Positions 52,915 to 63,560 of a stretch of DNA of 64,000 nt are shown in pieces (within the stretch, counting starts at the first letter, position 1; each line of letters begins with the position of its first letter). This DNA comes from Orobanche coerulescens (lineage: Eukaryota > Streptophyta > Magnoliopsida > Lamiales > Orobanchaceae). The translations under genes and the position numbers were made by a program. The notes beneath the pieces were generated by a model that saw only the letters and a list, made by a program, of their open reading frames with translations, searched no databases and was not told the origin of the DNA. The DNA is taken from the NCBI GenBank assembly GCA_033398695.1, contig CM065804.1, positions 10,649,001 to 10,713,000 of the forward strand, given 5' to 3'.

Positions 52915-53480
52915 AATTAGCGATTCAGAATCAGACTGCTCTGTCAACGTGGTTTAAGACAATGGAAGCAAATAAAGTTGGAGCTCATAATTATCAGACG
53001 GGAGCATCCGGTTCGGGGGCCGGCAAGTCCCGGATTCATGTGATGAAGAGGATCGACGATCCGGTGGCCCGAATGATCTCAGGTATACTCGTAATTTTAT
53101 TTAAACCTGTGTGTACCTTTTGATACTGGTACACCGCATTCATTCATTTTCGAATCATATTTGAATAGACTTATTTTGGGATAGTCCTATTGCTTGTGGA
53201 CCTCATACCATCGGTCTACCTAGTGATGGAAAAATTTTCGGAAATCATACCGAAGTAAGCTTAGTGACCGCGATTGGTTGATGGACCTAATCGTGGTGAA
53301 TTTATCTTAGGACGATGTAATATTGGGTATTAGTTGGATGGATCGTCATGATACTATCCTTAGTGCTGTAAGCGTTTGGTCACTATCATTCCGTCGTTGG
53401 TTGTCGAATGTGTGCTTCAGTGAAGTAATCCCCGTTGTTCCAGAAGAATTATTATTATGATAGAAGCATATAAATTCCTT
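52915..53480 (+). pseudogene. Element E protease remnant
   Basis: A stretch at about 53118-53160 reads VPFDTGTPHSFIFE, an aspartic-protease active site (D-T-G). Downstream, a D-D-V-I-L-G-I-S-W-M-D-R-H-like block at about 53312-53350 matches the end of the family's protease. Multiple stops and shifts break the region. Confidence 0.7.
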
Positions 53481-53690
53481 AATCGAGTTGTTCAATCATT
53501 CATTGTATCATTTTCATCGATTGGTCTTTCTAAGGCAATCGAGTTATTCAATCATTCATTGTATCATTTTCATCAATTTGCTGTTTTAAGGCAATCGAGA
53601 TGTTCAATCATTCATTGTATCACTTTTTATCGATTGACCATTCTAGGGCAATCGAAATGTTCAATCATTCGTGGTATCATTGTCATCGGC
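53481..53690 (+). repeat. 56-bp minisatellite between protease and RT of element E
   Basis: Units beginning AATCGA lie at 53481, 53537, 53593 and 53650. Each contains TTCAATCATTC, TGTATCATTTTCATCGATTG and TTCTAAGGC. The part around ATCGATTG-x-TTCTAAGG is shared with the 79-bp minisatellite of element C. Confidence 0.85.
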
Positions 53691-53729
53691 TTACGATGTA
53701 TTTCCAGACGAGTTATCCGGTCGCCTTCA

Positions 53730-54490
53730 CTTAGAGTAGTGGAATTCAGGAGTGAGTTGGAGCCCGGTACGTCCCCGTTATCGAAGGCACCGTATCGGAT
53801 GGCCCCGACCGAAATGCAGGAGTTGAAGATTCAACTTGAGGAATAGTTCGAGAAAGGTTATCTCCGACCGAGTGCGTCCCCGTGAGGAGCACCATTGTGA
53901 TCTGTCAAGGAGAAGGTTGGCTCATCTCGTGTGTGTATTAATTATCAGGAGTTGAACAGGGTGATGATCAAGATTAGTATCCTCCACCCCGTATTGATGA
54001 TCTCTTAGATCAACTTCAGGGAACTTCAATATTTTCCCAGATCGACTTAAGATCTGGATATCATCAGTTGCGAATTCAAGAGTCGGGTATTGCAAGGACG
54101 GCGTTTCGTACACGCTATGGTCATTATGAGTTCGTAGTTATGCCATTCGGGCTAACTAATGCACATGCAGTATTCATGGAGTTAATGAATCGGGTTTTCA
54201 TCGACTTTTTGGATCAGTTGTTGTTGTCTTCATCGATGACATTTTGATTTATTCTCGTGATCGAGAGGAACGCGATGTACGTCTTCATCAGGTTCTCGAC
54301 GTGTTAAGACGCGAGCAACTTTATGGAAATTTTTCTTAATGTGAGTTCTGGATGTCCGAAGTGACTTTCTCGAGCATGTAATTTCATCAGACAGAGTTCG
54401 TGTCGACCCTCAGAAGACGGAGGCTATCCGAGATTGGCAACCTCCGAAAGATGTTAAGGAAATCCGAAGTTTCCTCGAATTAGCTGGTTA
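53730..54490 (+). pseudogene. Element E reverse transcriptase, heavily decayed
   Basis: Blocks recognisable in shifting frames are [62 protein letters not shown] and V-V-F-I-D-D-I-L-I (about 54228-54250). The catalytic F-I-D-D sequence survives, but stops and indels occur every 100 bp or so. At about 54490 the text jumps from S-F-L-E-L-A-G to the RNase H phrase [12 protein letters not shown], so the thumb/connection and the first part of RNase H (about 130 residues) are deleted. The short shared TTA at the junction suggests microhomology-mediated loss. Confidence 0.85.
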
Positions 54491-55985
54491 ATTATCCGAC
54501 CCACGACCTGGAGCTAGCAGCCGTGGGTTTCGCGTTGGAAAATTGGCGTCGTTACCTTTATGGCGTCACCTGTCAGATCTTCACTGATCACAAGAGTTTA
54601 AAGTATATATTTACTCAGAAGGAGTTAAATATGCGACAGAGGCGGTGGTTGGAACTAATCAAAGATTATGATATCGAGATCCTTTACCACCCGGGCAGGA
54701 CGAATGTTGTCGTCGACGCCTTGAGTCGTAAGTCCGTTCAGGGGCAGATGATTGCTCGTTTAACAGTTCAGAAGGAGATTCAGCAGGAATTCCTTAGACC
54801 CGAGATTGAGGTCCGACTTCAGCGAGTTCAGGGAGAGCTTTGTATGTTAGAGATTTCATCATCACTTGAGGAGGAAATCAGGGAGAATCAGGGTTCAGAA
54901 CCAGCATTGTTGCGCATCCGTGAGGACGTGGCTCCGGGTAAAGCCCCTGGATTCGTGGTCCACGAGGATGGACTTTTGATATTTAAGAATCGGTTGTGCG
55001 TACCGGCGAATGATGAGTTGAAAAACTCAATTTTGAGAGAAGCTCATGCTACCCCTTATTCTGTTCATCCGGGGTCTAGCAAGATGTACAAGGACTTGAA
55101 GCAAAATTACTGGTGGAGTAATATGAAGCGAGAAGTCGCGGAAATTGTTTCGAGATGCCTAACCTGTCAGCAAGTCAAGATAGAACATCAGTGACCGGTG
55201 GGTATGCTGAAACCTCTCCCTATTCCAGAATGGAAGTGGAAAGACATTTCTATGGATTTCATCACGAGTTTGCCGACGAGTCGTCGTGGCATGAATACAA
55301 TCTGGGTAGTTGTGGACCGTTTGACTAAATTAGCTCATTTCCTTGAGATTAAGGATACCTGGGGTCTCGAGAGACTGGCCCAGTTGTTCATCAAAGAGAT
55401 AGTGAGACTGCACGGTACTCCTAAGAGTACCGTTCCGATTGTGACGGATGGTTTGTGTCTCACTTTTGGAAATCAGTCCATCGTGCTATGGGAACTCAGC
55501 TTAATCTCAGTACCACTTTTCATCATCAGTCCGACGGACAATCCGAGAGAACCATTCAGACATTAGAGGACATGTTGAGGGAATGCGTCCTCGATTGGAA
55601 GGACGATTGGGAAGCCCAACTACCATTGATCGAGTTCACGTATAATAATAGTTGGCATGCTTCGATCAATATGGCACCTTACGAGGCCTTGTACGGTCGT
55701 CGTTGTCGATCTCCTTTGTGTTGTGACGACTTATCAGAATCAATCGTCACCGAGCCCGATATGCTTAGCCGTCCGTGGGAAGGTAGCTTTGATCAAGAGT
55801 TGTTTGTTGACCGCCCAGAGTCGACAGAAATCTTATGCAGACAAACGTCGTCGACCACTAGAGTTCGAGACGGAGGACCACGTTTTGGTCAAGGTTTCCC
55901 CGAGTCGGGGTATTTTCCGCTTCGGAAACGGGGGAAGTTGAGTCCAAGATTTTTGGACCGTTTGAGATTTTGGAACGAATAGGCG
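54491..55985 (+). pseudogene. Element E RNase H C-terminus and integrase
   Basis: From 54523 a 223-codon frame covers [40 protein letters not shown] and the integrase zinc domain ([32 protein letters not shown]). It ends in a TGA at 55192-55194 where relatives have R, so CGA to TGA. In the same phase 55198 onwards holds KWKDISMDFITSLPTSRRGM. A shift near 55440 leads to a frame with D-G-Q-S-E-R-T-I-Q-T-L-E-D and FTYNNSWHASINMAPYEALY. Confidence 0.88.
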
Positions 55986-56290
55986 AGCTAGCTTATCGTT
56001 TGGCTTTACCTCCGGCGTTAAGCCGAATTCATTATGTGTTTCACGTCTCTCTGTTGCGGAAGTATGTTGCCGACCCGAGTCACATACTTCAGTTCGACGA
56101 AATCGAGATCGCGGATGATCATTCATACGAGGAACGTCCTGTATGAGTTTTAGGGCGGCGAATCAAACAGTTGAGGAACAAGACGATCCCTTTGGTCAAG
56201 ATTCAGTGGTCTAGACACGGAGTCGAGGAGGCCACTTGGGAAACCAAGGAGCATATGCGGGAGAATTATCCCGAGCTGTTTGACCCTTAG
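55982..56290 (+). pseudogene. Element E chromodomain region
   Basis: It carries the linker I-H-Y-V-F-H-V-S-L-L-R-K-Y-V-A-D-P and the chromodomain phrase [20 protein letters not shown], ending Y-P-E-L-F-D-P and TAG at 56288-56290. One in-frame stop (about 56148) splits it. This marks the end of pol, 17 bp before the polypurine tract. Confidence 0.85.
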
Positions 56291-56306
56291 TTTCGAGGAC
56301 GAAACT

Positions 56307-56325
56307 CTTTTTAAGGGGGGGAGTA
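56307..56325 (+). other. Polypurine tract of element E
   Basis: CTTTTTAAGGGGGGGAGTA abuts the 3' LTR, the same as in element C. Confidence 0.88.
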
Positions 56326-58923
56326 TGTAATACCCGGTTGAATTTCATTCATTTTTATTCAATATTAATCAGTCAGTAATTATCATTCAGTAAACTTCAC
56401 TCATTATTAATCACTCATCATTCGTGATTCATTCATTTCGTTCACTGTTGGTATGTTGTAATCGTATATCAGTTACCGATCGTCTTTTCATCTCCATTTA
56501 TAGATCGAGACGGGAATATTATCATTTTCATCGGGATTGGTAGTCTTGTACTGGGAGTATCATTTTTGGCATGTGTTGGATCTGTTCACTTTTACATTCG
56601 TATGATTTGTCGGATCATTCATCAGTCGTAGCGAGGAATCGGAGTTATCGGATTTTCACCTAGTCCAGCATTGAGTTACGGCCGTAAGGATTGTAGGTTA
56701 CGGCCGTAACAAGGGTTCGTTGATGTCAGGCTATTTTGGACGAACGGGACTTACGGCCGTAAGGTTTCGGAATACGGCCGTAAGTTGAGCAGGTACGGCC
56801 GTAAGGTTTGGCCGATTATGGCCGTACGTGTCGAGCAGGGTGCCCAGGCGTTTTTGGCCGAAGGCGAGTTACGGCCGTAAGGGTTGCGGCATACGGCCGT
56901 AAGTCGAGGGAGATACGGCCGTAAGGCTTGGACGGATACGGCCGTACGTTACAGGCAGGGTACCTGGTCATTTTCGACGAATCGGGCTTACGCCCATAAG
57001 TTTGGCCGGATACATCCGTATCATCCGAGTTACGCCCGTAAGGTGTGCGGGTACGGCCGTAAGGATGTCGGCAGATGTTTTAGACGAGGGCGAGTTACGC
57101 CCGTAAGTCAGGGCGGATACGGCCGTAAGGCTGTCGGCAGGTTTTTGGACAAAGCCGAGTTACGGCCGTACGAGTTGGCCGGTTACGACCGTAAGGCCCT
57201 TGACCTGGGATGTTACGGCCGTATGAAGGCCGTGTTACGGCCGTAACTTCCGGCAATATATAAGGATCCGGCCGGGACTTTTTCTTCATTTTCACCCTTT
57301 TCTTCCATCTTGTCCGAGAGAGAGAGCTTGAGGGAGGGATTTTCCTTCATCAATCACTGGAGTACTTGATTTTCTTCATCTTCATTCGTTTGGGAAGCTT
57401 GGATACTCGATTTAACTCGTTTTCATCGGATCGAAGTGGTTGGATCTTCAAGAGGTAATTTCTTCATCATCTTGGATTTCGATTTTGTGTTGAAATATGA
57501 TGTTTTGGACGTTATAATCATGTTATATGAAGGGATATGAATATGATTATGAGTTTGTATAAAGATTCATTGGATTATTGAGGGATTATTCAAGAACACT
57601 TTGAATATCGAGTTGGATTTGGGAGTTTTCGATTAATTGTTGTTATAATCACGATTTTGGATATTCATAACGGATTATTGATCGTATTGAAGATGTTTTG
57701 TTGGTTTGAAACACTTCTTGGGGATTTGATGTTGGTATTTTTGAAGTTTGGTTATGAACAATCGTAGTTGGCCACAAAGTGTTCGATATAATGCCCCAAT
57801 GAACTTGGTTTAGTCGTTTTGACGCCTTGAGTTCATTATAATCGTGTTTGATTCGTTTATTGAGTGGATTGTTGGTATTTGTGTTATTCAAGGTTGTTCG
57901 AGCGACCGACACTTCATTTAGGACGTTTGTTCGTGGAAGGACATTCTTCATCGGTATTGTGTAAGTTAATTCTTACTCGGTTAAAAGGATATTCATTCCT
58001 TTCGTTGTTGTTCATTCATAATCATAATTCATTCATAAGGTACTAACCGTTCAAACTTGTAATTGTCACTTAATTACTTCATTCACGAGGAACGACGGTT
58101 CCAATCATTTCATTGAGCTGTCATTCATTTCACCATCATTTCATCTTGGTGAGTCATTATTCATTTCGTTGTCACTTTTGTTATATCGTGGCATTCCGGG
58201 TCATACTGGCGTGCCGGTTGGTATGTGTAGGATTTTCATGTCGGGCACATTATAGTCGTGTGTTGGTTGGTGGCCTCACATTGGACTGTGCACACGGGTT
58301 GATGGCTTCGTGAGACTGATTAGGTACAAGACCACATGTGTATTCGATCGATACTCGTTGGTGGCTTGTGCACGGACACATTTCCATCCCGGACGTAATG
58401 TGGCGCCATTCCTTTGAGCCGTACTGTTAGTTGATTCATATAGCATGTTTGATTGCGTATGTTTCGACAGGATATTTTATAACTTCAGATATATCATGAT
58501 TGTGTATTTTCAACCCTTGAGGATTATTGTTCTGTGTAACTGACCCCGGCTGGGGATTTTGTTTTTCAGGTCATGGCAAGGCAAAAGCACGGGAATAGCA
58601 TGTTGACGGCGAGGAGTCCCAGTGATACTAGTAGGGGGCCCCGATCTTTCAGTTATTCATGTTGTTGTCCTTTAATTTCCGCTGCAGACTTTCATTTGGA
58701 TACTCCGTTTCATTCAGTGTTGTGTATTTTCTCTTCATATAAAATATACTAGTATTCGGTATTGTCCTGGTGTGTTGTACTTAAACTCCTCATCGGAGTA
58801 TTTGGTAATATAATGTGGTTCGGTACTACGATTATATTATTTAATTCATCATTTTCATTCGCCTGGTGGGTCCCAGTCGGGGATTCACGGCACTGTAATA
58901 TCCGCCTAGTTTGGGGTGCTACA
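56326..58923 (+). repeat. 3' LTR of element E
   Basis: 2598 bp, nearly identical to 49206-51800 by eye. Array at 56677-57245, TATATAA 57257-57263, CTGAC 58540-58544, acceptor-like end at 58569. It differs mainly in a few array copies, for example near 57125-57180 where the E 5' LTR has a shorter unit. Confidence 0.94.
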
Positions 58924-58928
58924 CCTAG

Positions 58929-60529
58929 GACCAGGACGCCACCATGAATCCCACCCGAGGCCTCTAAGGACCCTCCCGAGTTGGCTAGCGAAACAAACTC
59001 ATGAATCCAGAGTAAAGTGATAGATTCCCCCGAGGCCCCGTCGGACCCTCCCAGGGTGAGCAAAGCACACACAATATACATTACCATTCCATGTTAAGCA
59101 TAAAGGTTTCCAAAAATACTTGCCTTGAATAATAGACGACGCAACGAACGGAAGGAAAAACACCGACGACCGTTAGGAGCCGATAATCACGAACCTAACG
59201 ATGCGAAGAACACAATCACAACCAATTCTAAATGAATACGGAATTGAAAAACACCCGAAAACCTGCCTACGATTTATGTGTATTCGTATCAAAACAACGA
59301 CGAGGGCGGATCGCGACCAAACCCTCTCGATTATGCAAATATCACGAAATACACCATGAGTTCGTAGGAGAACAAGAACACTAACGAGATTAATCATAAT
59401 CATCAAGGATTAATCAACAACACGGAGCAAAACGAACAATATAACCGAAATCCCCCAAATACCCCAAGGTAGGGTTATAAGAGATTTTACCTTGATTCGA
59501 AGATGAACGATGGATGATTAGTGATAGGTGGATGATATGATACTTGAATATGCCCTTACAATGGAGTTTTGATCAAAATCGGACGAACCCTAGCCTCTGT
59601 CGTCGCTCCCGTCGCGAAGAGAAAAGAGAGATGTGAGAAATGAAGAAAAACTGAGCCGCCGCCAGTTTATATACTGGCAGGTGTTACGGCCGTAACACAC
59701 CCCACATACGGCCGTAACATAGGAACATTACGGCCGTAACTTGACACTCTTACGGCCGTAACTGGCTTCTGGAGAGAAACTGGGCAAATTTGACGAATGA
59801 CACATACGGCCGTATCAAGAACACCATTACGTCCGTATCTATACTTACGACCGTAACTCAAACATGATACGCCCGTAACTCAGGACTGGACCAGGAGGCA
59901 AGAAACGAAGCCTTGTTACGGCCGTATGAAACAAGTTTACGGACGTAACTCTCGATTATTACGGCCATAACATATACGACTTACGGCCGTAACATGGCCT
60001 GTGACAGCAGGCCATAGTCTGAAGCACTGCCCGACGAGGAGATGATCGGAAAGAGAAAAAAAAATAACAAGGTGTATCCACGACCAACGGATACACTCAC
60101 CACGGATTTGAGTCAGAAACCAAAACGTTACGATGAAGCGTGATTCCAAATACCCGAAGGCTCAGGAACAACAAGGATAACAAGAGCACCCTAAACTTAG
60201 GGAAATTACGAAACGGCTCAAACGTCCAAAAATCGCGATACAACGTCGGATTAACAAACCGAAACTCACAACACGAACAACTCAACTATGCGAACTCGTG
60301 AAACCAAAGAAATTACAAAAGCGAACGGGTTCTACGAGAAACGAACGTCCATGTCATAATACATGACATAAAACAGAATAATATCAAAACATCACCAAGA
60401 TCGTCCCGAATGGAGAAACTCCAAGAATAAAATAGATTCAAAATGTCGACATGGTTACAAGCGAGCTACTAAAATGAAAATACACCAAAACGGGAATATC
60501 GAAAAAAGAAGAAAAATGCGGATATTACA
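58929..60529 (-). repeat. 5' LTR of element D, portion after element E
   Basis: The rest of the D LTR (U3 and R), matching about 42053-43676. It has array 59685-59991, TATA palindrome 59659-59680, and ends GGATATTACA. Confidence 0.92.
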
Positions 60530-60681
60530 TACTTATTCCGTCAGTTGTATCGGGCGTGTTATTTAATTTTCATCTGGATGATGTGTGTGTTTTTCCTGTG
60601 GTAATTGGTGTTTAGCCTAGTGGGTCCCATATAGGGATCCACAACACTGTAATATACTTTGAATATCTCAGAGGTGTTACA
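60530..60681 (+). repeat. LTR G, terminal part
   Basis: After element D the G LTR continues: TAGCCTAGTGGGTCCC, then GATCCACAACACTGTAATAT, then AGAGGTGTTACA at 60681. No primer site follows, so G is a 3' LTR or a solo LTR. Confidence 0.78.
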
Positions 60682-61952
60682 TATAATATACAATTCAATC
60701 AAATATTAAGATTAATGTTGAAAGTAGACTCTTAGATAATATCATATGTTAAAAATTAGCCCTTCAAATGAAACAAATGATACTTTTTTCGTCTCAATTT
60801 TGTTGGAGTGTAGTCTCAATTTGGAGTAGTTTTGGTCCATTTTCAAGCATTTTTTTTATTTTTTCTAAATATTTTTAGTATTTAGGAAAATTTATATATT
60901 CTCTAAATTGAATAATTAAAAATACAAGTCAAGATTTTTATCTCTATTTATACAAGCATCTTTGGCTACCATAGCTAGGGTTCTTAAGGAAAATTAGGGT
61001 AATTGAATCTTTATATTACGTTATTATTAATATAATAGAGTCTATCAATATTAATTCAACCAACTAAATAAATAATATTGCACTTTATACCAAAATTCTA
61101 ATTTAGAAAATTGAGCTCTTTTTTGATTAATTATTTCTCGTACCATTAATTAATTTAAGCTACTGATAGTTATACTTAATTTATTTATCGTCCAAACCTT
61201 ATTGTTATAACAAAAAGTAATCCACATATAATAGACATTTTGAGTTCCGTAAGGGGACACCATCAACCTAAATGAGTCGATATCATCAACCTAAATGAGT
61301 CGGATACGATTTGTAGTTGTAATATTAAATATCATATAAATAATATTATTGCCAAAATATCCATCATATTGACTTTCCACCCTTAATAAATCAAATCGAT
61401 GAGTGTTATAAATATACAATTAAATATTCGAGAGTATAATTAAGAAAGAATAATATGATCGAGATCTTGTGCCTTTTAATTTATTTAGTTCTTATAATTC
61501 TCACCACCCCGATGAAACCCAAATTGTCAAAAACAAATGCTGTTAATAATTTTTTCATGACTATTTCAATAATGTAATTTTCTTATTCTAATAAACTAAT
61601 AAAATTCTTACTAGATTTAAATACTTTGAAATATGTTATTCATTTGAATATTTATAGATTATGATTTGTGTGTCTTACAATCTCAATAATATTTATTTAA
61701 TCGTAATGTTCTTTGCTTCTTGCGTTTTTTATATGATTTTAACGTAAAAAAAAGAAAAGAATAATTACAATGACCTTTCTTAGAAAAGCTCCTCCATTTT
61801 TTTTATAATGGAGACAAAGACTTCTTATTCTTTGATTCTGAATTATAATGGAATAAAATAAAATAACTCACTATACTGACTGTCACTTCTTTTTCTCATG
61901 AAGTACTAGTCATTCCATGCAAATCTCGATGCAATTTATATTTTGGATTATC
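60682..61952. other. AT-rich intergenic sequence, nothing recognised
   Basis: No ORF, repeat family or RNA gene could be supported. The sequence is strongly AT-rich with short poly-T runs. Confidence 0.6.
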
Positions 61953-62060
61953 TGGAAACAGTCTCTATGTGTTAAGACATGGGTAAGGCTGCGTACATCC
62001 GACCCCTCTTTACCCCATTTTTTACGATAGCTGTTGAGATATTAGGATAATGTTGTTGTG
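61953..62060 (+). mobile_element. SINE remnant (Solanaceae/Au-type 3' domain)
   Basis: GGAAACAGTCTCTATG, then GGGTAAGGCTGCGTACATCC and GACCCCTC, and a GATAATGTTGTTGTG end are the hallmarks of a widespread plant SINE 3' domain. The same phrase, degenerate, is on the minus strand at 262-352. No duplication flanks were found. Confidence 0.6.
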
Positions 62061-62340
62061 TTTCTTAGAAAAGTCTTATCAGTGGACGACCCCACAACTT
62101 CTTCACAAAATATCTATTTTGACAGCACGATGAAGACTTGAAGACATTTTTTATTGATGCTAGCTGCAAAACGGGACGGGTATTATATCATACAACGTGA
62201 TGTATATAGTATATCAATTGCGGATTATATTAGATATTATTTGTGATTGTTTGACCGCGTCATATTTTTACTGTAATTATATTATATATAATTATTGTTA
62301 TGTAATACACCAATTGTAATAGTGTTATATATATATATAA

Positions 62341-63165
62341 TAGCGTTACGGATTTTAAGTATTAGATTAATTTTCTCTTTTATGTGGCATTCTCTTAAAT
62401 TTGGATTCCTATTTATCTAAAATCTTGAATCCCACATCAATTTAAGATAGTACTTAATCGATGGACAATCTAAATAAATAGAATTCAATATCTTGAATCT
62501 CATATCGATTTAAAATAGAACTCCACCAATAGAGAAGTTAAATATATACTTAGAATTCAATTTGTATTTTTAAACCACACAATTATTTTACACACAAGCT
62601 TAAGAATATTATTTTTATTGTACTTAATTTGGCCAATTATTAAGTTGGACAAATAAATAGCTTAAATTTTTAATTAATTTTAATTGGGTCAATTATTAAA
62701 TTTACAATAATTTTATTTGTCTAAAATCGGAATCCCACATCTGTTTTATTTAGTAGTTTTATAATGATTGAAAATATATACAAGAGCGTTACGGATTTAA
62801 AGCACCACAATAACTCTCTCTCCTATGTGTCATTCCCTTAACTTTGTATTCCTATTTATCTGAAATCTTGAATCCCACATCGATTAAAATTGGTACTTAT
62901 CTGATAGACAGCCTAAATAAATACAATTCAGTGTCTTTGATCCCATATCTATTTAAAATAGAACTTCAATACTTTTTTAATTCCATATTTATATTTCACA
63001 CACAAGTTTAAGAATTTTATTGTTATTGTGTTTAATTCGGCCAATTATTAAGTTGGACAAATAAATAGTTAATTTTTTTGTGAAAATTTAATTTGATCAG
63101 TTATTAAATTTACTTTAGTTTATTTGTCTAAAATTTGGATCTCACATCTGTTTTATTTAGGCCCT
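62341..63165. repeat. Direct duplication, offset 443 bp
   Basis: The segment from AGCGTTACGGATTT at 62342 to about 62784 is repeated, diverged, from 62785 to about 63165. Shared phrases in order: CATTCYCTTAA, ATTCCTATTTATCT, TTGAATCCCACATC, AATTATTAAGTTGGACAAAT and CCCACATCTGTTTTATTTAG. A further degenerate copy extends to 63590-64000. Confidence 0.7.
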
Positions 63166-63182
63166 ATTCTTAATTTTCGATT

Positions 63183-63560
63183 TTGATTCGATTAAGTTCG
63201 ATTCAGTCCATTCGCTTTAGTTCGATTCGATTCGAGTCCATTCGATTGATCAGTTCAATTCAGTCCATTGATTCGATTCGATTCGATTCTTTTTCCTTCT
63301 TCTTATTATTATTATTAACCTTAATTATTATTATTGTTATTATTACTATTAATATTACTATTCATTGTTGTTGTTGATTACTATTATTATTATTTACCAT
63401 TATTATTATTATTTACCCTTAATATATATTTGATTCGATTCGATTCAGTCCATTCGATTCGATTCGATTCAATTGATTCGATTCATATCCATTCGATTAA
63501 GTTCGATTCGATTCGAATCCATTCGATTCGATTCGATTCAATTGATTGATTCAATCACCC
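63183..63560. repeat. (TTCGA)n satellite flanking a (TTA)n block
   Basis: Two blocks of TTCGATTCGATTCGATTC-type repeats (about 63183-63290 and 63430-63548), with interspersed CAGTCCA, flank a (ATT/TTA/GTT)n tract (63300-63425). The ORFs here are artefacts of the 5-bp and 10-bp periods. Confidence 0.85.

Larger units (their letters stand above)
49206..58923 (+). mobile_element. Defective Tekay/Del-like element E nested in element D LTR
   Basis: LTRs are 49206-51800 and 56326-58923, with duplication CCTAG at 49201-49205 and 58924-58928. The LTRs are nearly identical by eye, but the internal region lacks the gag core, has a minisatellite between protease and RT, a deletion spanning RT thumb to RNase H, and many stops. 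It is the youngest insertion of the D-E nest. High LTR identity with a ruined coding region suggests it was already defective when it moved, using proteins supplied by other copies. Confidence 0.95.
41401..60529 (-). mobile_element. Tekay/Del-like element D with nested element E
   Basis: LTRs are 41401-43676 and 48544-60529; the latter is split by element E at 49206-58923. The flanks are TGCTT (41396-41400) and TACTT (60530-60534), a 5-bp duplication with one change. The minus strand carries primer site, gag, zinc knuckles, protease, RT, RNase H, integrase and chromodomain in the usual order, with several frameshifts. Without E the element is about 9.4 kb. It lies opposite in orientation to the LTR G it interrupts. 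Confidence 0.92.

Noticed and set aside
39673..60681. LTR G taken as the 3' LTR of element F.
   Set aside because: G lacks the CCGCGG array of the F LTR, its terminal 70 bp differ from the F end, and the presumed duplication after G (TATAA) does not match the bases before F (ACAAA).
60682..62340. Searched for tRNA, snRNA or small ORFs in the non-nested right end.
   Set aside because: No cloverleaf, snRNA core or conserved frame could be recognised.
63183..63549. Serine/isoleucine-rich frames at the right end.
   Set aside because: Artefacts of the TTCGA repeat and the TTA tract.
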